Shown: in pieces, positions 34,718 through 42,427 of the stretch
How positions within the stretch are numbered: the stretch's first letter is position 1
Layout of the letters: every line of letters begins with the position of its first letter
Position numbers and translations under genes: made by a program
The notes under the pieces: generated by a model
What the model saw: the letters and a program-made list of their open reading frames with translations, nothing else
Told to the model about the DNA's origin: nothing
The model's database searches: none
NCBI RefSeq assembly: GCF_004944975.1
Contig: NZ_SPQG01000008.1
Span: 1 to 53,389, forward strand
Origin: Halorhabdus amylolytica
GTDB taxonomy: Archaea; Halobacteriota; Halobacteria; Halobacteriales; Haloarculaceae
Direction: 5' to 3'
Length of the DNA: 53,389 nucleotides

Positions 34718-34822
34718 ATGGATCTCGAAGAGACTGTCGAGTATCTGTCCACAGAACTCGATATCGAGCGGAGTGAGCACGTTCGCGAGGTCGGTCGAGC
34801 GGTCGCCGAGCTCCGAGACTGA
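34718..34822 (+). CDS. 34-residue possible small protein
   Basis: Starting at ATG 34718 it reads MDLEETVEYLSTELDIERSE then HVREVGRAVAELRD, an acidic amphipathic helix pair of haloarchaeal composition. An AT-rich element (GATACTTACATAC, 34682-34694) lies about 30 bases upstream, fitting a leaderless transcript. It could be a mini-protein or the leftover start of a longer gene. Confidence is low because of its size. Confidence 0.3.
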   Translation: MDLEETVEYLSTELDIERSEHVREVGRAVAELRD

Positions 34823-34888
34823 ATCCGTCTCAGGCGGTCAGATTTATCCCGTCGTCGCCGAATCCGTCCCCGCATTTCCTCACCCTTG

Positions 34889-34899
34889 AGTTTAAATAC
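34889..34899 (+). promoter_or_regulatory. TATA box for the gene at 34928
   Basis: GTTTAAATACC lies ~33 bases before ATG 34928 and is the only AT-rich element in a GC-rich stretch. It argues against the GTG-type start at 34886. Confidence 0.55.
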
Positions 34900-34927
34900 C
34901 AAACCGGGGGAAACGCGGAGCGAATCG

Positions 34928-35800
34928 ATGACTGACCACAACTCAGACCGAGAGGCGTTCCAACCTGTCGGGGAGGGCGCTCTGGTGCCGGACCCAGCGC
35001 TGGATCAGCCAGCAGACGGCCAGCCAAGCCGCCAGCGTGAAGCCTCGCATTCGAGTGGGTATCCGGACGGAACAACCGACACAGACCGAGCCTGTGTCTC
35101 CTGTGGCGCATCGATCCCGGCGTCGCAACGAAAATGCCGGTTCTGTCTCGAACACGAACTCGACGCCGCCTCAGCGTCGGATGCTGCGAGTTCCGAGCAG
35201 ACACTCCGTGGTGTGATCCACTTCCTCGTCGAGTCTGGGACGTTCTACGGCGCCGTGGCAAAGGGAGCAGCAGCAGCGACACTTCTCACATCAACTCACG
35301 ACGAGCCCGTCGACGACTGTACGCTCATCTACGATCTCGACGACGAGCCCGCACCCCAGCTAACCGAACGCTGGCCTATGCTCCCCGCTGCTGCCGAGGT
35401 GACCTCAGCGACTGGTGAGGCGTTGCTAACAGCAGCCCGTGAGCGGACAGGGAAAGAAGATGGGAGGAACAATCGCCCTCAGAAGGAGATCCCACGCGTC
35501 TATGACGAGCGTGGCCAGGGAATTCGTGATGAGTCGTCCCTCGAGCACACGCTCGACGACGGCGAGCACCAGTGGATCGTCCCAGCAATCGCTGTTGAAA
35601 TAGTACCCCACGAAACGGAATCCACTAGTACCGGAGCCGAAATTCCGACCGTTACAGCCCTCGAGTGCCAGCACTGTACGAGAGAAACAGAACATCGGTT
35701 CAGGACACGCGAGTCGCTCCCTGACGAGACCTGGACGGGCCAGCCGATCTGGGAGTGCCGGGTGTGTGGCTCGGCTCGCTACGGACCTGCTCCCGAATAG
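34928..35800 (+). CDS. haloarchaeal plasmid protein, 'biosurfactant protein 1'-like
   Basis: A 290-residue acidic protein. ACVSCGASIPASQRKCRFCLEHEL near residues 55-78 is a zinc-ribbon-like segment typical of a haloarchaeal family sometimes annotated 'biosurfactant protein 1'; I know of no experiment behind that name. A second cysteine set stands near the C-terminus (CQHC ... CRVCG). The centre (TLRGVIHFLVESGTFYGAVAKGAAAATLL) is a mixed alpha/beta region without membrane segments, so a surfactant role is not visible in the sequence. ATG 34928 is at leaderless distance from a TATA box. A perfect inverted repeat starts 20 bases after its stop. The true function is unknown. Confidence 0.6.
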   Translation: MTDHNSDREAFQPVGEGALVPDPALDQPADGQPSRQREASHSSGYPDGTTDTDRACVSCGASIPASQRKCRFCLEHELDAASASDAASSEQTLRGVIHFLVESGTFYGAVAKGAAAATLLTSTHDEPVDDCTLIYDLDDEPAPQLTERWPMLPAAAEVTSATGEALLTAARERTGKEDGRNNRPQKEIPRVYDERGQGIRDESSLEHTLDDGEHQWIVPAIAVEIVPHETESTSTGAEIPTVTALECQHCTRETEHRFRTRESLPDETWTGQPIWECRVCGSARYGPAPE

Positions 35801-35819
35801 TACGGGAAGAAGCTCGCCA

Positions 35820-35862
35820 GTTAACCAACAACTCCCTTCGGGGATGACTTCTGTTGGTTAAC
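35820..35862. repeat. inverted repeat, GTTAACCAACA arms, copy 1
   Basis: The arms GTTAACCAACA (35820-35830) and TGTTGGTTAAC (35852-35862) are perfect 11-base reverse complements around a 21-base spacer. The right arm ends exactly at ATG 35863. A second copy is at 43879-43919 with a different spacer. It could be a recombinase or regulator site. Confidence 0.7.
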
Positions 35863-36120
35863 ATGGGGAGTCCCCTCAAGTCCAACTACAGTCACGGAGT
35901 GTCTATCAGCCCGACGTGCGGTGAGGCACTGCCGATGAATCAGCAAGTCGAACAGGGCTACCGGATCCATCGTGTACTCAGCAATCTCCACCAGTTCGAC
36001 GTCGACCGATTGGACGACGTGGATCGAGAGCGAATCGAGACCGCAAGAGACCTCCTGAAAGAGGTAAGGTCCCTTACGCTCAACATTCGCAATTTCGTGG
36101 ATCGTGCTTTCATGATCTAA
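35863..36120 (+). CDS. small hypothetical protein
   Basis: An 85-residue protein, or 61 residues if it starts at ATG 35935. The conserved-looking part is the helical C-terminus (YRIHRVLSNLHQFDVDRLDDVDRERIETARDLLKEVRSLTLNIRNFVDRA). The start is uncertain: ATG 35863 abuts the inverted repeat, while 35935 begins the well-behaved acidic helix. I favour the shorter form on composition but give the longer extent. The position after the 'biosurfactant'-like gene suggests an accessory of that gene. No family is recognised. Confidence 0.45.
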   Translation: MGSPLKSNYSHGVSISPTCGEALPMNQQVEQGYRIHRVLSNLHQFDVDRLDDVDRERIETARDLLKEVRSLTLNIRNFVDRAFMI

Positions 36121-36527
36121 GATGGCATGCGATTAACGTCTGATACCAGTGGGACTACTATAGGAAATCCGAAATACAGTTTATCCTCGACACAACCATA
36201 GACATCGAAGACCCGGCATTAGCATCGATATCCTCAAGACATCCTTTGCCGCCCTGGGCGTTGTGAAAGCGCAATCCTCAACATATCACAGATCATAACC
36301 GGCGCGTCTTTGCCAGCCAGTTCACGGTAACTCAATCCCAAATAGGTTTTCCCACCGCGTATGTTCGTCGAAGACCGCGTGGAACGGACTGTAACTTTCG
36401 TCACAGAATCCACCGTTCAATAAAATGCTATGAAAGAGCGAAGCGTAATGAGTACCATCAAGTACCCAAGTCGTAACAATTATATTGGAAGGAAATAATG
36501 AATGTACTGTAGAGGAGGACAATAAAA
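36121..36527. other. AT-rich non-coding gap at the edge of an AT-rich insert
   Basis: No gene is seen over ~400 bases. Base composition changes here from GC-rich to clearly AT-rich, and it stays so to ~39300. The element ATTATATTGG near 36479 is a possible promoter for the next gene, which unusually has a GGAGG 10 bases before its ATG (36513-36517). Confidence 0.45.
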
Positions 36528-37085
36528 ATGAAATTAAGCCGGAGAAGAACAATCCAACTCACTGGTACAGCTCTTGCAACTACTCTTGGAACAACATCAA
36601 TCGCTGCTGGAAAACAGATTAACAGTCCAAATTACGAAGGGTTTGCATATAATCCAAAGAGTGGACATATTTTGGGAGAAGTGACTGCAGATATAGATAA
36701 AAAGTCGGATCAAATCAAAGGGACGCTCATGTTTCCACAGGGCGCCTTTTCTACCGTTATGAATTCGTCTATAAAGATTAGTGCAAGAAAAACAAAGCAA
36801 GAGATTGATTCAGATGAGCAGAGTGCCTCTGAATATCAAGCGATACAAGAGATAGATATAACTGAATCTTCACAAAACATTATAAAAAAGAACGAAATAA
36901 AGGAGGACATAAACGAGTTGTTTAATATTAGGTTAAAAATTATGTGTACTAATTCGAACATTACAGGTTATGTTAGTACGCCAAAAAGAAATCGCATTGC
37001 ATATATCATGGTAGATGAAAAGTCTGAGCTAACAATGAATGATCTTGAAACAGCCTTAAATAAAATGGGTGGTGAGGAGCAATGA
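36528..37085 (+). CDS. Tat-exported hypothetical protein in AT-rich insert
   Basis: A 185-residue protein beginning MKLSRRRTIQLTGTALATTLG: twin arginines, a hydrophobic stretch and AAG near 28, a Tat signal peptide. The mature part is rich in Lys, Ile, Asn and Ser, unlike the acidic proteins around it, and has no known motif. A GGAGG stands 10 bases upstream, so translation uses a leader, in contrast to the leaderless neighbours. It overlaps the next gene by four bases (ATGA). It could be a secreted effector or bacteriocin-like (halocin) factor, with the next gene as partner; that is a guess. Composition says recent transfer. Confidence 0.6.
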   Translation: MKLSRRRTIQLTGTALATTLGTTSIAAGKQINSPNYEGFAYNPKSGHILGEVTADIDKKSDQIKGTLMFPQGAFSTVMNSSIKISARKTKQEIDSDEQSASEYQAIQEIDITESSQNIIKKNEIKEDINELFNIRLKIMCTNSNITGYVSTPKRNRIAYIMVDEKSELTMNDLETALNKMGGEEQ

Positions 37086-37747
37086 GTGAAGAGTATAATG
37101 TTATGTTAGTTGACGCAGAATCTGTTGAAGAGAATAGTACGAATGATTATGAGTGGATTTGTGCAATTGACGGTGCTCACTACGAAGAAAGTAATGAAGC
37201 TGCAGGTGATGAAATACCAGAGGGTGGCTGGAACCGGTTCTATACAAAAGGATACCTGAAAGACGGGTTCGACAGAGTTACTGAAACACCATATCCAGAT
37301 GAAGTCCATTTCGAAGTAGAGTTAGATGGAGATGGGATAGAGGGTGGATTGAAACTAGAATCTTGTTATCCACAAGAGAGCGACATAAATGGAGATCCTC
37401 TTTTTGATCCAACGTTCAACATCTCACTTGCTAAATCTCGGGGCCCAATTTCGGCTGGTGTAACCCTGTTTGAAGTCGATCTTAGCCCAGATAATGGATC
37501 GTTCGATATTGCCTCAAATGAGCGTAGTGCTATGTGGACGCTTGATCTTGACTCATGGCCTGATAGTAATACTGACACCAGTGCTGTAGAATTTGATGTA
37601 GTAGCAAATGATGGAGTGGATGGCGGTGAAATTATAGTAAAAAGCGAATTAGGATATTATTATACTCCCTGGGGTCCAGGAAGCGGAGGACGAGTTTATA
37701 GTGAAACAAATCAAGTAACTACCACCGCGTCAATCGACACAGTATAA
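37082..37747 (+). CDS. hypothetical protein, partner of the exported protein
   Basis: A 221-residue acidic protein translated together with the Tat-exported gene (ATGA overlap). It has no signal peptide of its own. Its second half has the look of a beta-sandwich (NISLAKSRGPISAGVTLFEVDLSPDNGSFDIAS, VEFDVVANDGVDGGEIIVKSELGYYY). I do not recognise the family. If the first gene encodes an exported toxin, this one could be its immunity or carrier protein; nothing in the sequence proves it. The gene shares the AT-rich composition. Confidence 0.5.
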   Translation: MSEEYNVMLVDAESVEENSTNDYEWICAIDGAHYEESNEAAGDEIPEGGWNRFYTKGYLKDGFDRVTETPYPDEVHFEVELDGDGIEGGLKLESCYPQESDINGDPLFDPTFNISLAKSRGPISAGVTLFEVDLSPDNGSFDIASNERSAMWTLDLDSWPDSNTDTSAVEFDVVANDGVDGGEIIVKSELGYYYTPWGPGSGGRVYSETNQVTTTASIDTV

Positions 37748-37989
37748 TACGTGTCACCATCATATTTTCTTCAAAATATAGTTAGTATTATACTTACTTG
37801 CTCGCGTCTCTCGGTGAGTACATCTCCGTAGCTCCATTGGACGACGAAAGATCTGGTTCAGGCCTGAAGAACGAATAATCATAGTGGGAACTGGTTATAG
37901 ATTCGTAGCTCTCCTCAAATAGATAGACATGGATAGGTTTGGAAGGAAACAGCTGCCGGAGAGCGACGCGGCCCGCCAACAGCGTCGCC

Positions 37990-38424
37990 GTCGTGGGTCG
38001 CGGTCAATGAGAAACAAATCAAGATAGATGGCGAGAAGAAATGCTCTACGCCGCCATCAATACAAACTCAAAACACTACTTGAGATGGATGGATACAGCC
38101 GCCACGGGACCGACCCGCGTAGCGTTCCTGCATCGATTTACCGAGAAACACGATATCTCTGAGACAGAGTTTCTCGTCGATGCTGGTGGGTATCTGACTG
38201 CCCTCGCTCGACAAGATCGAGCGGTCATCTCGATTACGAAGATCGGAACCACATCGAAAGTGATTCCAGACTGTCGCTATGCGAATTGACTGCTTCCATT
38301 CGTACTGGCAGGGTAGTCAATCAAGCAGAAAAACCTGACTGAGACGCTTCAGAACTACTAAAACCATGATCGATCGAACCAAACGTTAGATGGCTCGACC
38401 CTAATTGAGGAGGTGCTGAAGTAG
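37990..38424 (+). pseudogene. IS6-family transposase relic
   Basis: The fragment reads in broken frames NEKQIKIDGEKK, LYAAINTNSKHY, then FLHRFTEKHDISETEFLVDAGGYLTALAR, and finally NHDRSNQTLDGSTLIEEVLK ending at TAG 38422-38424. These are successive pieces of the DDE catalytic domain and C-terminus of haloarchaeal IS6-type transposases (D of 'LVDAGGYL'; the later part with the final Glu is decayed). At least three frameshifts and stops are needed to join them, and the N-terminus is missing. It is a dead insertion sequence. It sits at the middle of the AT-rich insert and may have helped bring it in. Confidence 0.75.
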
Positions 38425-38461
38425 ACAGTGTCCACTAGACCCCAATGTAATCTTTGATTAT

Positions 38462-38815
38462 TTACAGCCATATGATCGCATATAGAAGAATAGATAAAAC
38501 AATAATGATATTATTTGTGAACAATCCAATCAACAAAGCGGGAGGATAAATAAATAGCCCAGGAGGAAGACCACCCTTATATTTGTTAAGAATATCAAAA
38601 ATAATTGCTGGAATAGCAAGTAATGTGGAGGGTAAAACAACTAATACAGTAAAGGTCTCCGAGATCCATCCAGGTGCGATCGGAAAATATACCATCAGCA
38701 ATATAACAATATTACTAAAACCACACAGAGTGGGGAAATACCACCACTTATTTGTCGTTTCAGAAATTTCTTTCCCGAACTGAATCAGCTGAGAGTGTTC
38801 TGTTTGTCCATCCAT
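38462..38815 (-). CDS. small multi-pass membrane protein
   Basis: A 117-residue protein with three to four membrane segments (FPTLCGFSNIVILLMVYFPIA, FTVLVVLPSTLLAIPAIIFD, IYPPALLIGLF, NIIIVLSILLYAIIWL) after a polar N-terminus of ~25 residues. Gly-Gly-Leu-Pro-Pro separates the helices near the end. The gene is AT-rich like the exported pair, so it probably belongs to the same insert. An immunity or transport role would be usual for such a neighbour but is not shown. No family is recognised. Confidence 0.5.
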   Translation of the reverse strand: MDGQTEHSQLIQFGKEISETTNKWWYFPTLCGFSNIVILLMVYFPIAPGWISETFTVLVVLPSTLLAIPAIIFDILNKYKGGLPPGLFIYPPALLIGLFTNNIIIVLSILLYAIIWL

Positions 38816-39423
38816 GATATTAGTTTCATATGACTCTTACTATTTATATTTTCACTATTACCTCCTACTCAGGCATCACATATTATATCAACTATTCATC
38901 AATGATTAGGCCATTATGCTAGAAAATATGATCTTAGTAGTAGCACTTGCTAAAAAGGGGCGTATCCACTCTATCGTATCGTTCGATTAGATTGGTATTC
39001 CACAAACTGTCCAACACCTAACACAACATCATTTGATGAATCATCTGTATCAAAAATTCCCTGAACGTAGCTAACTAACCAACACTGCTGACTACAGGCA
39101 ACGACATTAAACGAAATATACAGGACCAGATACTGAAGCGAAAAGGTCGACACTGTAATTAAGAGACCAAAACATCAGATTGATTATTTTTAAATTATTG
39201 ATACTGGACAGCTACAGCAGCCCAATTATATGACTATATTGATTGCAATGACCGGGAGACACCGAGATGATCGCACAGCAATGAATGTCAATATCTTTGT
39301 CAGCTCCTCAATTTCAGATTAGATACTGTATGGCAAACGTTGCGATCCGGTGGCGTTTTTCTGCCCCTGCGATGGGCGAGGGGCTCGTGATCCACTGAGT
39401 CCCTCATGAGTCCGGTGATTTGC
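38816..39423. other. non-coding gap before the intact TFB gene
   Basis: Nothing is supported over ~600 bases. A minus-strand 60-codon frame at 38971-39153 is rich in Ser, Val and Cys and has no promoter that I can see. The AT-rich composition ends at about 39300, close to the TFB gene, which marks the right border of the insert. Confidence 0.4.
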
Positions 39424-40347
39424 ATGGCGACCAGTGATAGCTTCGACCATCGATTCGACGAGGATGTACCGAGCGGATCAACCAACGGCTGTCCGGAATG
39501 CGGTGGCCGCGTTCGAACGAATTCGATCGAAACGATCTGTGAAAAGTGTGGATTCATACTCGATGAACAGCCGATCGATCATGGGCCGGAGTGGCGCTCG
39601 TTCGAAGACGACCAGACGAATCCGGAACGCACTGGGGCACCGCTCACGCCGACTAGACACGATCGAGGCATTTCGACGGAAATCGGCCGGAAGACAGATG
39701 GAAAGGGCAACGAGCTCACGGGATCCAAGCGTCGACAACTCGGTCGGTTCCGACGCGAGCACAGTCGCGGGCGGTTCCGATCGAAGCGCGAACGAAACCT
39801 CGCTCACGGCCTCTCCGAAGCGAGTCGCATTGCGAGTGCGCTGGACGCTTCGGACGTGATCGATGAACAGGCCTGTGACCTCGTCCGGACGGCTCAAAGC
39901 GAGGGGCTCTTTCACGGGCGGTCGATCGAATCGATGGCAGCCGGCAGTGTGTACGCTGTCTGTCGGTGTAATCAGCTACCCTGGACACTCGAAGAAGTAA
40001 GTGCGGTCTCGCGAGTGAACCAGAAACGCGTCGAGAACGCCTATCGAGCGTTGAATCGAGAGTTAGGCCTTCCTACAGTGCCGCCGTCGCCACAACAGTA
40101 CGTGCCGCGGCTGGCATCCGAGCTTGACCTCTCCGATGACGTTCGTCGTATGGCAGAGCGATTGGCCAAACAGGCGACGGAGTGTGGGATCGCGAACGGT
40201 CCGAATCCAACAGGCGTGGCCGCTGGCTGTCTCTACCACGCTGTACAGAAGTCTCGAGAGAATATTACACAGCAAGAGATCGCCAACGTAGCTGACGTTT
40301 CACCGGCCACCCTGCGGGAACGGTGGCGGGAAATCAAAAGACGCTGA
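39424..40347 (+). CDS. tfb: transcription initiation factor TFB
   Basis: A 307-residue intact TFB. The zinc ribbon is CPECGGRV ... CEKCG, then the B-finger and linker (PIDHGPEWRSFED, RTGAPLTPTRHDRGISTEIG), two cyclin-like repeats (NLAHGLSEASRIASAL ... SMAAGSVYAVCRCN and YVPRLASELDLSDDVRRMAERLAKQA ... GVAAGCLYHAVQ), and the final helix TQQEIANVADVSPATLRERWREIKRR. TFB recruits RNA polymerase at TATA boxes. Haloarchaea often carry plasmid TFB copies that steer specific promoters. ATG 39424 is preferred to the in-frame codon at 39406 because the normal short acidic start follows. It is the functional paralogue of the broken gene at 33746. Confidence 0.9.
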   Translation: MATSDSFDHRFDEDVPSGSTNGCPECGGRVRTNSIETICEKCGFILDEQPIDHGPEWRSFEDDQTNPERTGAPLTPTRHDRGISTEIGRKTDGKGNELTGSKRRQLGRFRREHSRGRFRSKRERNLAHGLSEASRIASALDASDVIDEQACDLVRTAQSEGLFHGRSIESMAAGSVYAVCRCNQLPWTLEEVSAVSRVNQKRVENAYRALNRELGLPTVPPSPQQYVPRLASELDLSDDVRRMAERLAKQATECGIANGPNPTGVAAGCLYHAVQKSRENITQQEIANVADVSPATLRERWREIKRR

Positions 40348-40393
40348 ACGATCTCGATATCGAATGACCCTTCGTCAACTAAAATCCAGAAAC

Positions 40394-40404
40394 GTATTTA
40401 TATG
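40394..40404 (+). promoter_or_regulatory. TATA box for the winged-helix / nucleotidyltransferase operon
   Basis: GTATTTATATG lies ~29 bases before ATG 40428, a strong canonical haloarchaeal TATA box giving a leaderless transcript of the two overlapping genes. Confidence 0.7.
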
Positions 40405-40427
40405 AATAGGGTATAGAGTAGACACAC

Positions 40428-41378
40428 ATGCTTACCAAGGCCGGGCTTGGAGTCCTCGATACGTTGCGTACCGGCCGTGAGGCGACGGCAGCTGAACTCG
40501 CGACGGAAACCGAGTATTCGAAAGACCATCTCTACGATGTCCTTGATGAGCTGCTCGAAGCAGGGCTCCTCGATGAACGCCGTGGTCACAATAATCAACG
40601 CCGAGTTCGCTTGACTGATCATCCGGTCGTCGAAGCGTACCGGGTGCTACAGTCGGAACTCGGTCACGTAGAGTGGACCAAACTCCTTTCGCCGGCTACA
40701 CTCAGAGTGTGCTGGTATCTCGACGAACCGCGTCGGACCGCTGAGATTGCAGACCGACTCGGTCTTACTCGGCAAGCCGTTCACAAGGCCCTGTCACCGC
40801 TCAAGCACCGCGCGATGCTATCCCCGTCCGGCCCCGAATACGCGTTACATGCGGACCTAGAGCCGTTGCTATCGTTCTCCCGTGCGGTCGTGCGACACGA
40901 GCATCGGTCGCGAGTTCGGGCAATCGCTCCAAGCGCGACCGTCGCGTGGTGCGATCCAAAGCGGGCACTCGTCCGCATCCAGACAGCTGAAGATACAGAG
41001 GCACTCGAGGCCGCTTCCGACTGGCAACTCACCGGGCTCGCCCGGTTTGCAGAGTACGGCCTGCAGTTTTTTCTCGCGGGTGAACCCGCATTTTGGTATG
41101 CGCCCGAAGAGGACCTCACGCCGGCGGACGTGGTGTGCCACACGCTCATCCTTGACAGCGGATCCCGCCGCGTTAGCTACGCAATGCTCCTGATCGAGGA
41201 GTTGGACATCAACCGGGAGACGTTAACGGAGACAGCGCAGTGGTACGGGATTGAGGCGTCAGTAACTGCGATGTATCGCTCACTCGAGGGAGCCTTCGAT
41301 GAGCCGGATGACGCTGCTGTCGTCCTCCCGAGTGAAGCAGAATTCGCGGCACTCAAAGAGCAGTACGGAGTCTTATGA
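40428..41378 (+). CDS. winged-helix regulator, probable antitoxin of an AbiE-like pair
   Basis: A 316-residue protein with two helix-turn-helix segments. Residues 1-65 (ATAAELATETEYSKDHLYDVLDELLEAGLL) and 95-135 (RTAEIADRLGLTRQAVHKALSPLKHRAML) are both winged helices. The remaining ~170 residues are acidic alpha/beta (ADVVCHTLILDSGSRRVSYAMLLIEEL) and may bind the partner. Its stop overlaps the nucleotidyltransferase start by four bases (ATGA). In AbiE/MenAT-type systems a winged-helix antitoxin precedes a nucleotidyltransferase toxin in the same way. A canonical TATA box is upstream. Binding to its own promoter is expected but no operator repeat is obvious. Confidence 0.65.
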   Translation: MLTKAGLGVLDTLRTGREATAAELATETEYSKDHLYDVLDELLEAGLLDERRGHNNQRRVRLTDHPVVEAYRVLQSELGHVEWTKLLSPATLRVCWYLDEPRRTAEIADRLGLTRQAVHKALSPLKHRAMLSPSGPEYALHADLEPLLSFSRAVVRHEHRSRVRAIAPSATVAWCDPKRALVRIQTAEDTEALEAASDWQLTGLARFAEYGLQFFLAGEPAFWYAPEEDLTPADVVCHTLILDSGSRRVSYAMLLIEELDINRETLTETAQWYGIEASVTAMYRSLEGAFDEPDDAAVVLPSEAEFAALKEQYGVL

Positions 41379-42244
41379 CCGTTTTCAGGAGCGACGAGGC
41401 GATCCAAGCGTTTCTCGAGGAGTTCGACAGCTGGCTATCCGAATCAGTCACCGTGTATCTCCTCGGCGGATCCGCAATGACGGTGCAAGGATTGAAAGCT
41501 CAGACCGAGGATATCGATCTCGCGCTCGGAATCGCTTCCGAGTTCGAACACGTCTATCGGACGCTCCAGTCAGCGGGATTCACGGTCACCGACGAACCAA
41601 CGGAGCCCTTCGATGGCGTCGGGACAACCGTCGAATTACATCACGAGGGGCGCAATTTGCAGATCGACCTCTTCGAACAGCAGATCGTCGGGAAAGTGTG
41701 GATCACCGATCGAATGCACGATCGGGCAGCGGAGTTCTGGACCGGCAGTCACGCAACAGCACTCATTCTATCGGATGAGGATATGTTCTTGCTGAAAGCG
41801 GTCTCCGGCGGTGACCTTGCGAGTGGCCGGCGGCGAGACATCGAAGACATGCGGACGTACGCCCAGCGTGGGTTGGACTACGAGGTGATCCTAACGGAAA
41901 TCGAGGAACAGCGGCCATTCAACACTGGTTCGACCGAAGCACGACAGATCCGTGACCGTTCACATCCACTGTTCGCGATCGAAACAGCGGTGAACTCACT
42001 CTCCGGACTTCCAGATACGTTTACTGATCATATCGCGAAATTCGCGACAGAATTCGAAACTGAGTACACTGTACTAGGGGTTGTCGACGAAGGAATCAAA
42101 GACGTCGAGGAGATCCGAGAGCGAGTGCTTTCGAGTGTACGTGAGCTTTCAGAGGACGACGGAAAAGCCGTCGACGATGCAATAGATCGACTGATCTGTA
42201 AGGAAATCCTCGAGCGTGACGGTACTAGTGTCACACATCGCTGA
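41375..42244 (+). CDS. nucleotidyltransferase, probable toxin of an AbiE-like pair
   Basis: A 289-residue protein. VYLLGGSAMTVQGL at residues 28-40 and EDIDLALG at 45-52 give the G-S ... D-x-D catalytic signature of minimal nucleotidyltransferases (G32, S33, D46, D48). The core through ~190 resembles the DUF6036 / AbiEii type: helices after the D-x-D and the later KAVSGG and RRRDIEDMRTYAQRGLDYEVIL. In known type IV toxin-antitoxin pairs such enzymes add nucleotides to tRNA or other targets. It is translated with the winged-helix gene. The catalytic residues are intact. A stand-alone metabolic nucleotidyltransferase is less likely given the pairing. Confidence 0.7.
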   Translation: MTVFRSDEAIQAFLEEFDSWLSESVTVYLLGGSAMTVQGLKAQTEDIDLALGIASEFEHVYRTLQSAGFTVTDEPTEPFDGVGTTVELHHEGRNLQIDLFEQQIVGKVWITDRMHDRAAEFWTGSHATALILSDEDMFLLKAVSGGDLASGRRRDIEDMRTYAQRGLDYEVILTEIEEQRPFNTGSTEARQIRDRSHPLFAIETAVNSLSGLPDTFTDHIAKFATEFETEYTVLGVVDEGIKDVEEIRERVLSSVRELSEDDGKAVDDAIDRLICKEILERDGTSVTHR

Positions 42245-42427
42245 TCAATCACTACGCCAACTTCAGTGACTGAGCAGTTGCTTTCTTCGTTACATTCACC
42301 ATCAAAGCCGCGATTTTCGCCCGCTCTTCCGCCATACGGTGTCGTTTGTTGTGCCCTCAAGAAGGGCGCAGGGCACGCGAGAGATGCGCTGGCCGAAGAC
42401 GAGATTCCGTCACGAGGTGATGACGAA

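Noticed and set aside
35820-35862. inverted repeat as a simple terminator
   Set aside because: It has no T-run after it, and the same arms occur at 43879 with a different spacer, which suggests a protein site.
38971-39153. 60-codon minus-strand frame
   Set aside because: Too short, with no promoter, in AT-rich DNA where chance frames are less common but its composition gives no support.
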